From positions 131,790 to 195,789 of the forward strand of contig NZ_FQYU01000005.1 of the NCBI RefSeq assembly GCF_900141855.1: DNA of 64,000 nucleotides. Reading direction: 5' to 3'. The notes below the pieces were generated by a model. It ran no database searches. It saw only the letters and a program-made list of their open reading frames with translations, and was not told where the DNA came from. The position numbers and the translations under genes are program-made. This DNA is from Pseudozobellia thermophila (GTDB lineage Bacteria > Bacteroidota > Bacteroidia > Flavobacteriales > Flavobacteriaceae). Each line of letters starts with the position of its first letter. Positions within the stretch are counted from its first letter, which is position 1. Shown here piece by piece: positions 24,961-32,448 of the stretch.

Positions 24961-25329
24961 ATGCGAAGAGAACTTTCAAAACAAGAGCTGCACAACCTGG
25001 CGATGAACATCGTGGGGCGGCAACTGGAGGCCGAAGGCTACGAATTTATGGGGGTCAATAGCCAACCCAGAAAAAATCCGCAGTTCGTATGCCTGAAAGA
25101 AAAACAGCTTCACTTTATCGTAGTACGCCATGTGCCCTACCCGAACGATCCAAGGGCCTACGACAAGGCGCTTATGGCCAAGATGAAAGACCACGCCGAC
25201 AAACACGAGGCCCGTACCTATTATGCCGGTGTCGGACTTTCGAATGCCAAAGACCGGGAGCTTCCGGTCTACTTGAACGAGGAATATATTGTTGAGTTTA
25301 ACGGATTGATAGAAATTGAGGATGAATAG
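24961..25329 (+). CDS. Conserved NQR-associated protein, 122 residues, unknown
   Basis: Soluble, charged protein with no signal or membrane segment: ELHNLAMNIVGRQLEAEGYE at the start, then NSQPRKNPQFVCLKEKQLHF, HVPYPNDPRAYDKALMAKMK and a C-terminal acidic end. The middle alternates beta strands and helices (LHFIVVRHV; ARTYYAGVGLSNA), recalling a small nuclease- or SCP-like fold, but I cannot name the family. I recall databases labelling such proteins as NQR subunit F-related only because of their place. It starts 94 bases after nqrF and overlaps apbE by eight bases, so it is coupled to the flavin transferase and may help assemble or mature NQR. Confidence 0.85.
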   Translation: MRRELSKQELHNLAMNIVGRQLEAEGYEFMGVNSQPRKNPQFVCLKEKQLHFIVVRHVPYPNDPRAYDKALMAKMKDHADKHEARTYYAGVGLSNAKDRELPVYLNEEYIVEFNGLIEIEDE

Positions 25330-26332
25330 GATTATTGTGTTGTGCCTCTTGCTATGTGCGGTGGCATGTGGGGAAAAGGAAGCGTTCATTAAAAATGTCA
25401 GCAGCGGTGCCGCCTTGGGTACGACCTACAACTTGGTCTACCTTACGGCAGACGAACCCCTCGATCTGCAAGGGCAGATCGACTCCGTGTTCCAGGCCGT
25501 CAACCGGTCCCTTTCGACCTACCTTCCCGATTCCGATATATCGAAAATCAATCGGGGCGACAGTACCGTTGTCGTCGATGCGATGTTTCGGGAGGTCTTT
25601 AGCATGGCCAAGGACGTGCACAGGGCTACCAAGGGCTATTTCGACCCTACGGTGGGCCTATTGGTCAATGCGTGGGGCTTTGGCCCGGGAGAACGGATGA
25701 AAATGGACAGCGCCCAGGTACTGGCCCTTAAATCGCGCGTGGGCTTCGATATGGTAAGCCTTACGCCCGAGGGCCTTGTGAAAATGGAAAAACCGGGCAT
25801 GTACCTCGATTTTAACGCCATTGCCAAGGGATACGCCATAGACCGGCTGGCCAAGTTGATGGACAGCCATTATATCGATGATTATCTGCTTGAAGTAGGG
25901 GGCGAACTCGTGGCCAAGGGAGAGAACCGGATAAGGCACAAGCTATGGGTGGTAGGTATCGATGACCCGCAAATGGAAACCACCCGACAACTTAAGACGA
26001 CCATACGGCTAAAGGACAAGGGCCTGGCCTCTTCGGGCAATTACCGCCATTTTAGGGTCGACGAAAAGACCGGTGCAAAGTATGTGCACACCATTGATCC
26101 CATTACCGGCTTTACCAAGAATGCCCGAACCTTGGGTGCTACCATTGTGGCCAACAATTGTGCCACCGCCGATGCCTATGCGACCGCCTTTATGGCCATG
26201 GACCTTGATGAGGCGCTCATTCTGTTGACCGAAGACCACGAACTTGAGGCCTACCTGATCTATATCGACCAAAACGGCGAGGTGGTAGAGTTCATGACCC
26301 CTGGGTTCAAAGAAATGGTAGTGGGGCCCTAA
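25322..26332 (+). CDS. apbE: FAD:protein FMN transferase (ApbE), lipoprotein
   Basis: 336 residues. ApbE cuts FAD and attaches FMN to a Thr of NqrB, NqrC and similar proteins. The start is the ATG at 25322 rather than a TTG six bases earlier. MNRIIVLCLLLCAVAC gives a lipobox (VAC), so it is anchored outside the cytoplasmic membrane where NqrC's flavin site lies. Family motifs: GTTYNLVY, YFDPTVGLLVNAWGFGPG, YLDFNAIAKGYAID, YVHTIDPITGFT and ATADAYATAFMAMD, the last two holding the Mg/FAD residues. It overlaps the preceding gene by eight bases, and its TAA overlaps the stop of the convergent methyltransferase. Confidence 0.96.
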   Translation: MNRIIVLCLLLCAVACGEKEAFIKNVSSGAALGTTYNLVYLTADEPLDLQGQIDSVFQAVNRSLSTYLPDSDISKINRGDSTVVVDAMFREVFSMAKDVHRATKGYFDPTVGLLVNAWGFGPGERMKMDSAQVLALKSRVGFDMVSLTPEGLVKMEKPGMYLDFNAIAKGYAIDRLAKLMDSHYIDDYLLEVGGELVAKGENRIRHKLWVVGIDDPQMETTRQLKTTIRLKDKGLASSGNYRHFRVDEKTGAKYVHTIDPITGFTKNARTLGATIVANNCATADAYATAFMAMDLDEALILLTEDHELEAYLIYIDQNGEVVEFMTPGFKEMVVGP

Positions 26333-27111
26333 CGGGGCTTTCTGACCACAGGAAGTATTTCACCTTCCGCCAATCGGTACCTGTCGATTTCCGATGGGGA
26401 CAGTATTTCGGTATAATTGACCTCCTCGACCTTGAAGCCGATGCTTCTCAACTTGTCGAAGTAATCCCGGCCGTAGACCCTGACGTGGTCGTATTGACCG
26501 AATATTCGAGCCCTTTCCTTCGCATCGGTAATACTGTCGTCTTCAAAGGTGTTGGCCCGGGTCAGGTCTTGCGGTATTTGAAAAACGCCCCAGCCGCCTT
26601 TTTTCATCACCCTAAAAAGCTCCTGCATGGCCGTGGTGTCGTCGCTGATATGCTCAAGCACATGGTTGCATAGAATAACGTCGAAAGAATTGTCTTCAAA
26701 GGGCAGGGCGCAAATATCGGCCTTTACATCGGCCAAGGGCGAGTTCAGGTCGGTAGTGGTATAGTCTAGGTTTTTCAGCTTTCGGAACCGTTTGTAAAAG
26801 GGCTGTTCGGGCGCAAAGTGCAAGACCCGGAGCGGTGCACAGAAGAAATCGGTTTCGCTCTGTAGAAAGAGCCAGAGCAAGCGGTGCCGCTCCAACGAGA
26901 GGGTAGAGGGCGACAAGACGTTTTCGCGGGGGCTCTCATAACCGTAGGGCAGAAAGCTTCTAAAGCTTTTTCCGTCGATGGGATCCGTATATCGATGGCC
27001 CTTCATCCACAGGGCGAAGACGGGGCGCACCACATAGCTGAGGCTAATAAGCCACGGCCTGGGAACCAGATTGAGGAAGAATTTGAAAATCTTTGACACT
27101 AATGAAGGCAA
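26329..27111 (-). CDS. Class I SAM-dependent methyltransferase
   Basis: 260 residues. An N-terminal part with a hydrophobic helix (VPRPWLISLSYVVRPVFALW) and conserved block DPIDGKSFRSFLPYGY precedes a Rossmann methyltransferase domain: RVLHFAPEQPFYKRF in place of the usual glycine-rich motif I, then LPFEDNSFDVILCNHVLEHI (Methyltransf_11-type) and MKKGGWGVFQIPQ. Motif I reads HFAPE rather than DxGxGxG, as in this subgroup. Substrate unknown. The start appears to be TTG at 27111; GTG at 27099 is the alternative and no ATG is available. It follows map by 28 bases on the same strand. Confidence 0.88.
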   Translation of the reverse strand: MPSLVSKIFKFFLNLVPRPWLISLSYVVRPVFALWMKGHRYTDPIDGKSFRSFLPYGYESPRENVLSPSTLSLERHRLLWLFLQSETDFFCAPLRVLHFAPEQPFYKRFRKLKNLDYTTTDLNSPLADVKADICALPFEDNSFDVILCNHVLEHISDDTTAMQELFRVMKKGGWGVFQIPQDLTRANTFEDDSITDAKERARIFGQYDHVRVYGRDYFDKLRSIGFKVEEVNYTEILSPSEIDRYRLAEGEILPVVRKPR

Positions 27112-27138
27112 TTTGCGCCAAATTGATGGCTTTGTTAA

Positions 27139-27957
27139 TTAAAGCACTAGTTTTTCGCGGCGAAATTCATCCTCTTCATTACTTTCAATTCCTAATGCCT
27201 TGTAAATATATTGATAGGTCGACAAGAGTTCGGGCTTTCCGTCCACTATGGCCACATTGTGCTCAAAGTGGGCGCTCGGCTTTCCGTCGGCGGTAAGTAT
27301 GGTCCAACCGTCCTTGAGCTGTTTGATGCGCCTTGTACCCATGTTGATCATGGGTTCGATGGCCACGACCATGCCCTCGACGAATTTTTTGCCTCTTCCG
27401 CGCCGGCCGTAATTGGGCATTTCGGGTCCTTCGTGCAACTTTTGGCCCAGACCGTGGCCGACCAATTCGCGTACGACACCATAACCGTGGCCCTCGGTGT
27501 AGTTTTGGATGGCGTAGGCCACGTCGCCGACCCGGTTGCCGACCCTGAATTCCTTGATGCCGAGGTAGAGCGATTCCTTGGTTACCTTCAGTAGTTTTTT
27601 GGTCTCGGGGGCCACTTCGCCCACCTCGAAGGTATAGGCGTGGTCGCCGTAGTAGCCGTTTTTCAGGGCGCCGCAGTCGACCGATATGATATCGCCGTCC
27701 TTTAGGGGCTCCTTGGTCGGAATACCGTGCACCACTTGGGCGTTCGGACTCATGTTCAGCGTGTTCGGAAAACCGTACATCCCCAAAAAGCCGGGTTCCG
27801 CGCCTTGCGAACGGATAAAATCCTCGGCGAGTTTATCGAGATACAGGGCGTCTACCCCGGGTTTGATTTCAGAGGCAAGCATGCCCAAGGTTCGGGAAAC
27901 GACCAATGCGCTTTCGCGCATCAGTTCGATTTCTTCCGGTGTTTTGATTTTTACCAT
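27139..27957 (-). CDS. map: Type I methionine aminopeptidase
   Basis: 272-residue metalloprotease that removes the initiator Met from new proteins. Metal ligands are recognisable in order: SVDCGALKNGYYGDHAYTFE (two Asp), VGHGLGQKLHEGPEMPN (His), GMVVAIEPMINMG (Glu) and AHFEHNVAIV (last Glu). PGVDALYLDKLAEDFI is the usual helix. An exact -7 box ends only five bases before the ATG, suggesting a leaderless mRNA. gpmI lies upstream on the same strand (31 bases away) and the methyltransferase downstream. Confidence 0.97.
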   Translation of the reverse strand: MVKIKTPEEIELMRESALVVSRTLGMLASEIKPGVDALYLDKLAEDFIRSQGAEPGFLGMYGFPNTLNMSPNAQVVHGIPTKEPLKDGDIISVDCGALKNGYYGDHAYTFEVGEVAPETKKLLKVTKESLYLGIKEFRVGNRVGDVAYAIQNYTEGHGYGVVRELVGHGLGQKLHEGPEMPNYGRRGRGKKFVEGMVVAIEPMINMGTRRIKQLKDGWTILTADGKPSAHFEHNVAIVDGKPELLSTYQYIYKALGIESNEEDEFRREKLVL

Positions 27958-27962
27958 AGCGG

Positions 27963-27970
27963 CAAAGGTA
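27963..27970 (-). promoter_or_regulatory. -7 box of map, leaderless spacing
   Basis: TACCTTTG on the minus strand, exact TAnnTTTG, five bases before the map ATG. A TTG lies 24 bases above it, one beyond the common spacer range. It falls in the 31-base gap after gpmI, so map can be transcribed on its own. Confidence 0.55.
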
Positions 27971-27988
27971 CGTAATTGGAATAATTTT

Positions 27989-29506
27989 TTATACCAAAGC
28001 TTCCCGCGTCATGGCGGCGGGCTGTGGTATACCCATTAGTTTTAGTATGGTCGGGGCAATGTCGCCCAGAACGCCGTCCTTGATTTCCTTGATCTCGTTA
28101 TCGACCAAGATCAAGGGAACCGGATTGGTGGTATGGGCCGTGTTGGGGCTTCCATCGGGGTTGATCATGGTATCGCAGTTGCCGTGGTCGGCAATGACGA
28201 TGGAGGTGTACCCGTTTTCAAGACCGGCCGTCACTACCGCCTTGGCGCATTCGTCGACCACTTCGCAGGCCTTGATGGCGGCCGACATAACCCCTGTATG
28301 GCCTACCATATCGGGGTTGGCAAAGTTCAGGCAGACAAAGTCGACCTCGCCCTTTTTCAATTCGGGTATGATGGCATCCCTGATCTCATAGGCGCTCATT
28401 TCGGGTTTCAGGTCGTAGGTGGCTACCTTTGGCGACGGGCACAGCAAACGCTTTTCGCCCTCAAAGGGGACTTCCCTTCCCCCGTTGAAGAAAAAGGTAA
28501 CGTGGGGGTATTTTTCGGTTTCCGCTATTCGGATCTGCTTTTTGCCGGCCTTCTCCAGTACTTCGCCAAGGGTGTCTTTGATGTTTTCCTTGTCGTACAC
28601 CACGTGCACGCCCTTGAAGCTGTCGTCGTAATTGGTCAGGGTAACGTAGTATAGGGGCAGTTTGTGCATGTTGTACTCGTGCATGCACTCCTGGCTTAAC
28701 ACTTGGGTCAGCTCGCGGCCGCGGTCGGTTCTAAAATTGAAGAAGATAACGACGTCGTCTTTCTGGATCTTCGCCACCGGCTGTCCCGAGGCATCGGTCA
28801 TGACGATCGGTTCGATAAACTCATCGGTAGTGCCCGCATCGTAACTCTTTTGAAGGGTTGCCGAAATATCGGTAGATTTTTCCCCTTCGCTGTTCACTAT
28901 TACGTCGTAAGCCTTCTTGACACGCTCCCATCGCTTGTCGCGGTCCATGGCAAAATACCGGCCGATTACCGTGGCCAGTTGGGCGTGCTTGTCCTTCGAA
29001 TAGGAGACCAGGTCTTCGAGAAAGCCCTTTCCGCTTTTGGGGTCGACGTCCCTACCGTCGGTAAAGGCGTGCACGAACATCTTTTTTAAACCGTAGTTGT
29101 TGCCGGCATCGATGAGTCCCTTGAGGTGGTTGATGTGGCTATGCACCCCACCATTGCTCAAAAGTCCTAAAAAATGGACGGCCTTGTCGTTCTCCTTGGC
29201 ATACTGAAAGGCATCTTTTAAGACTTTCTCGTCCTTTAGGGTGTTCTCCTTAACGGCCAAATTGATCTTGGCCAGGTCTTGGTATACGATCCTACCGGCG
29301 CCCAGGTTCATGTGGCCCACCTCGCTGTTGCCCATTTGCCCCTCGGGAAGGCCGACGTTCATACCGTCGGTCAAGAGGTTGGCGTTGGGGTATTTTTTAT
29401 ATAGGGAGTCTACGAACGGGGTGTTCGCATTGGCTATGGCCGATACTTTGGGGTCGGGTGATTTTCCCCACCCGTCAAGGATCATCAATATTACTTTCTT
29501 GTTCAT
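27989..29506 (-). CDS. gpmI: 2,3-Bisphosphoglycerate-independent phosphoglycerate mutase
   Basis: 505-residue two-manganese enzyme converting 3- to 2-phosphoglycerate in glycolysis. It belongs to the alkaline phosphatase superfamily: MILDGWGKSPD (metal Asp), MGNSEVGHMNLGAGR with the phospho-Ser, HAFTDGRDVDPKSG, IGRYFAMDRDKRWERVKKAY and the C-terminal metal ligands in LNFANPDMVGHTG and VIADHGNCD. Length and start are normal. It has a well-formed promoter. Together with fba and gap it covers three glycolytic steps inside this window. Confidence 0.98.
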   Translation of the reverse strand: MNKKVILMILDGWGKSPDPKVSAIANANTPFVDSLYKKYPNANLLTDGMNVGLPEGQMGNSEVGHMNLGAGRIVYQDLAKINLAVKENTLKDEKVLKDAFQYAKENDKAVHFLGLLSNGGVHSHINHLKGLIDAGNNYGLKKMFVHAFTDGRDVDPKSGKGFLEDLVSYSKDKHAQLATVIGRYFAMDRDKRWERVKKAYDVIVNSEGEKSTDISATLQKSYDAGTTDEFIEPIVMTDASGQPVAKIQKDDVVIFFNFRTDRGRELTQVLSQECMHEYNMHKLPLYYVTLTNYDDSFKGVHVVYDKENIKDTLGEVLEKAGKKQIRIAETEKYPHVTFFFNGGREVPFEGEKRLLCPSPKVATYDLKPEMSAYEIRDAIIPELKKGEVDFVCLNFANPDMVGHTGVMSAAIKACEVVDECAKAVVTAGLENGYTSIVIADHGNCDTMINPDGSPNTAHTTNPVPLILVDNEIKEIKDGVLGDIAPTILKLMGIPQPAAMTREALV

Positions 29507-29529
29507 GCTTACGTGCTTTTACTGAGCTC

Positions 29530-29561
29530 CAAAAGTACTGTGATTTAAGGGCATTTGCCAA
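29530..29561 (-). promoter_or_regulatory. Promoter of gpmI
   Basis: Minus strand: TTG at 29561-29559, a 21-base spacer, then TACTTTTG at 29537-29530. Both elements and their spacing agree with the Bacteroidota consensus. Leader of about 20 bases. Confidence 0.75.
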
Positions 29562-29809
29562 TAATTGGAACGGCTTTTTTGTGGCAAATGCCACAGCGAT
29601 CCCTTTTTTTGATAGCGTCAAAATGGGTTTTTGCCTGCAGGTTGGGGAGCCTAGGGCAACTTGAGGGGGGAGGTAAGTCTTAAAATCGCGTTAATTTGGG
29701 GGCGTGTAGTGTTAAAAATTGAAAATTCCCCCTTTTTTTCTGAAACAAAATGGCGGCCCGGGCGTCTATTGGGTGTATTTAATATTCATCAATCTTAAAA
29801 TCATTCATC
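29562..29809. other. Intergenic region before the ankyrin gene
   Basis: The space between the divergent gpmI and ankyrin genes is 303 bases in all. Apart from the gpmI promoter I see no ORF, hairpin or exact -7 box for the ankyrin gene; a near match (TTAATTTG) lies around 29691. Two runs of C/T and A are present near 29725. Confidence 0.5.
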
Positions 29810-30202
29810 ATGAAAAAACCCATTATTTACGCAGCCTTGGTTTGTTTGTTATCATCTAGCAGCCTTTTGGCCAATGACCACAAGGTAGATCCACAACCCA
29901 CAAAAGTAACCGCGCTCAAAACCCTGGAGGTAAGTTCGTTCTGCAAGGCGATCATGAAGGGCGACATTGACATGGTAAAGAAATTGATCGAACTCGGCGA
30001 GGACGTGAACCAAAAATCTTTGGGCATGACACCGGCCATCTTCGCCGCACGCTACAACAAGGCGGAGATCCTGCAGCTGTTGATCGACAATGGTGCCGAT
30101 TTGACGATCCGCAGTGACAAGGGCTTTACGGTAAAGAAATATGCCGAACTTTCCAATGCGGTCGATGCCCTTCGGGTCATAGAGGCTGCCATGGGCAGCT
30201 AG
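29810..30202 (+). CDS. Exported ankyrin-repeat protein
   Basis: 130 residues. A signal peptide (MKKPIIYAALVCLLSSSSLL, cut near LAND) is followed by about two and a half ankyrin repeats: SSFCKAIMKGDIDMVKKLIE with LGEDVNQKS, then GMTPAIFAARYNKAEILQLL with DNGADLTIRSDKG, and a final partial repeat ending VDALRVIEAAMG. It is probably periplasmic and likely binds a protein partner. It stands alone between gpmI and a strong terminator. Catalytic activity is not expected. Confidence 0.88.
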   Translation: MKKPIIYAALVCLLSSSSLLANDHKVDPQPTKVTALKTLEVSSFCKAIMKGDIDMVKKLIELGEDVNQKSLGMTPAIFAARYNKAEILQLLIDNGADLTIRSDKGFTVKKYAELSNAVDALRVIEAAMGS

Positions 30203-30225
30203 GTCCGACGGAAAGGTTTGTAACA

Positions 30226-30258
30226 AAGCGACCCGGGCATTGCCCGGGTCGCTTTTTT
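30226..30258 (+). terminator. Terminator of the ankyrin gene
   Basis: Perfect 13-base, GC-rich stem (30226-30238 with 30242-30254), three-base loop and a T run. It may also slow minus-strand transcripts leaving the small ORF that ends at 30295. Confidence 0.9.
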
Positions 30259-30294
30259 CATAGTGTTCCCATAAAAGAGTAAGGTAAAAAAACC

Positions 30295-30462
30295 TTAGAA
30301 TTCGTATCCATTGATCAGCCTTTCCGTAAAGGCGTAAACGGCCATAAGGATCATAATAGCACTGAAAACCGAATAGGCCTTAAGCACTATTACCGCGATT
30401 TCCGGTTTGCAATTGTCGAACGCTTCGACATAAAGGTTCCTAAAGTGTGTAAGTGTTCCCAT
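30295..30462 (-). CDS. Small single-pass membrane protein, 55 residues
   Basis: Short ORF that I translated by hand: MGTLTHFRNLYVEAFDNC, then KPEIAVIVLKAYSVFSAIMI, then LMAVYAFTERLINGYEF. A membrane helix of about 20 residues (VLKAYSVFSAIMILMAVYAF) is flanked by a charged N-terminal helix. An exact -7 box lies 46 bases upstream. Such 50-60 residue proteins with a YVEAF...YAF pattern resemble, from memory, a small flavobacterial family (possibly DUF6747); I am not certain of the name. Function unknown. Confidence 0.72.
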   Translation of the reverse strand: MGTLTHFRNLYVEAFDNCKPEIAVIVLKAYSVFSAIMILMAVYAFTERLINGYEF

Positions 30463-30507
30463 ATAGTTTCATTTTCATATAGGCAGGGCTGCCATCTGTT
30501 AGTAAAT

Positions 30508-30515
30508 CAAAGCTA
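30508..30515 (-). promoter_or_regulatory. -7 box of the 55-residue membrane protein
   Basis: TAGCTTTG on the minus strand, exact TAnnTTTG, with a leader of about 40 bases. The rest of 30516-30680 shows no ORF or repeat. Confidence 0.6.
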
Positions 30516-30680
30516 TAAGGGTTAAATCAGGGTCGCTTGGGTAAGCACATTTGGGATGCTGTAAAGATATACAAATAATGCCCTTGGCTTAGGGGGAGGG
30601 TATGCGTTTCATCGAAATTAACGGCATTTCAAAGGATTTATATACTAAGAAAAAGCTTTCTTTGGTAATAGGGCCCCTTT

Positions 30681-31448
30681 TTATTGCTGGTTGCGGTATT
30701 TGGCGATCGATTCCTGAATTTTGGCGATCCTGTTTTCGGGATCGGGATGGGTACTTTGAAATTCGGGGGTGCGGTCGGGACCGGCCGCCGCTTTTAAGAT
30801 TTCCATCACCTTGATCATCTCCTCGGGCCGGTAGCCCGATTGTATCATAAAGAGAACCCCGAGGTCGTCGCTTTCCAACTCGTCGTCCCTACCGTTGCTC
30901 AAAAGGGTATTTTGGCCGATACCGCCTACGAGTCCGCCCAGGTCGCCCCCTACCGAGGCGCCGGTCGACAAGGTCTGCCAGAACTCGCCCTCGGCGATGC
31001 GCTCCGCCGAATGCCGGCCGATAACATGACCGATCTCGTGGCCCAGTACCCCGGCCAATTGGGCTTCGTTTAGCTGTTTGAAAAGGGCATAGGTGATGAA
31101 TATCGGTCCGCCCGGAAGGGCAAAGGCGTTAATGGTCTGGTCGTCGGCCAGCAGGTGAAAGTCGTATTGGTAGGGCGTTTCGCGGGCGATACTACTCTGT
31201 ACGAGGCGGTGGCCCACCTGGTCTACATAGGCCTGAAGGCGCTCATCGGGGTATAGCCCCCCATATTGCTGTGCGATCTCGGGAGTGCTTTGCAGCCCAA
31301 TGGCGATTTCTTGCTCCGGACTCATATTGATGGTCTGTACCCGGCCCGTATACGGATTTTCTTCCTTGCTGCTACAGCGCTTGATAAAGGCAAAGGCCAC
31401 TATGGCCAGCCCGATAAAAATCCGAATCTTCCAACTGCTTCTTCCCAT
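30681..31448 (-). CDS. M48 family zinc metallopeptidase
   Basis: 255 residues. N-terminal membrane helix or lipoprotein-like segment (IRIFIGLAIVAFAFIKRC), then a peptidase M48 domain: NAFALPGGPIFITYALF, the zinc site HEIGH at 137-141 within LGHEIGHVIGRHSAERIAEG, and the third ligand Glu in DDELESDDLGVLFM. Ends with the conserved STHPDPENRIAKI. This BepA/LoiP-like arrangement is usually periplasmic and works in outer membrane protein quality control. It follows the M15 gene by 39 bases and is probably co-transcribed. Confidence 0.94.
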   Translation of the reverse strand: MGRSSWKIRIFIGLAIVAFAFIKRCSSKEENPYTGRVQTINMSPEQEIAIGLQSTPEIAQQYGGLYPDERLQAYVDQVGHRLVQSSIARETPYQYDFHLLADDQTINAFALPGGPIFITYALFKQLNEAQLAGVLGHEIGHVIGRHSAERIAEGEFWQTLSTGASVGGDLGGLVGGIGQNTLLSNGRDDELESDDLGVLFMIQSGYRPEEMIKVMEILKAAAGPDRTPEFQSTHPDPENRIAKIQESIAKYRNQQ

Positions 31449-31487
31449 GGTTATCGTGTTCTAACGGAAACAATATACGAAAAAGAG

Positions 31488-32228
31488 TTAAAGAAGTTCC
31501 GTATTGATATCCAAGATGTTGTCTTGTATGTAGTGGGTCAAAAATCCCTCGGTAAAATGTTCTGCGCCGTAAAAATCCTCATCCTTTAAAAGCTGCATCA
31601 GGTTTTTTCTCCTGAACTCGGCGAGCATGGGCTTCGAAAGGGGGGCGTAACTGTAATGCCAGGGTTCGTATTTAAAGCCCCTACGTCCCGGAACGTCGGT
31701 GTATACCAGATAGAAATCGTAGGTCTTGGCATTCTCGTCCATCCACTTCTTGAAATCGGCATAGGGCTGGCCCTCGCCGAATTTTGAAGGTACCAGTACG
31801 TCGCCCGTTACCTTGCGGTTGCCGTCGACGATATCCACATCGGTGCCCCAGTGGTGGCGGCTGGTGCCCGGTATGGTCGAATACTCTATGATCTTATCGA
31901 TGGCCGCCAAGGGCGCCATGTTGTCGTTTTCGGTATACTTCATGAATTTGCGTTCCCAAATTGTACGCTGACGCTCGAAACTGCGGTAGCTCGATACCAC
32001 CTTTAGGTCGATGCCGTCGCGGTAGGCGGCCTGCTTCATCTCGACAAAGGCGTCGTGGGCCTCCTTGCGCAGGTTGATGCCCTTGCCGTAAAGCTTGATG
32101 TCGCTTTTTCCCATTAGCTCCAAGATGCTGAATTCGAGGTCTTTGTCCTTTGAAAACGCCAAATGGGGCAATGTCGTTAGGGCAAGCCCGGTAAATCCGC
32201 CTTTTTTTATGAATGTCCGTCGTTCCAT
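31488..32228 (-). CDS. M15 family D-alanyl-D-alanine carboxypeptidase with Tat-like signal
   Basis: 246 residues. The start MERRTFIKKGGFTGLALTTL is a twin-arginine-like export signal. The mature part has the VanY-type zinc site: SSYRSFERQRTIWERKF, SRHHWGTDVDI (ligands H125 and D132) and EPWHYSYAP with the catalytic region and last His. It should trim D-Ala-D-Ala ends of peptidoglycan peptides in the periplasm. A tatA gene lies elsewhere in this window. It sits upstream of the M48 peptidase on the same strand. Confidence 0.92.
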   Translation of the reverse strand: MERRTFIKKGGFTGLALTTLPHLAFSKDKDLEFSILELMGKSDIKLYGKGINLRKEAHDAFVEMKQAAYRDGIDLKVVSSYRSFERQRTIWERKFMKYTENDNMAPLAAIDKIIEYSTIPGTSRHHWGTDVDIVDGNRKVTGDVLVPSKFGEGQPYADFKKWMDENAKTYDFYLVYTDVPGRRGFKYEPWHYSYAPLSKPMLAEFRRKNLMQLLKDEDFYGAEHFTEGFLTHYIQDNILDINTELL

Positions 32229-32265
32229 AGTAGCATTTAAGTTTTAATCAGGTTCGCAATCTTAA

Positions 32266-32273
32266 CAAAGATA
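32266..32273 (-). promoter_or_regulatory. -7 box of the M15-M48 pair
   Basis: TATCTTTG on the minus strand, exact TAnnTTTG, 37 bases before the M15 ATG. A TTG lies 14 bases upstream, too near for a standard -33. Confidence 0.55.
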
Positions 32274-32448
32274 CCCAAAATTGATGCCAAGATCGGGTCC
32301 TTGCCGTATTGATAACGTTCGCAAGGGCCTTTATCGTGTGATGGATTCGGCGAAGCGGGCATTTTTTTTCATACCGATGCAAGGTGCAAAGGGCACAAAA
32401 TGCGGCCCGAGCCTTTACAGGGGCCGACCGGCCCAAGAAAGATAGGCC

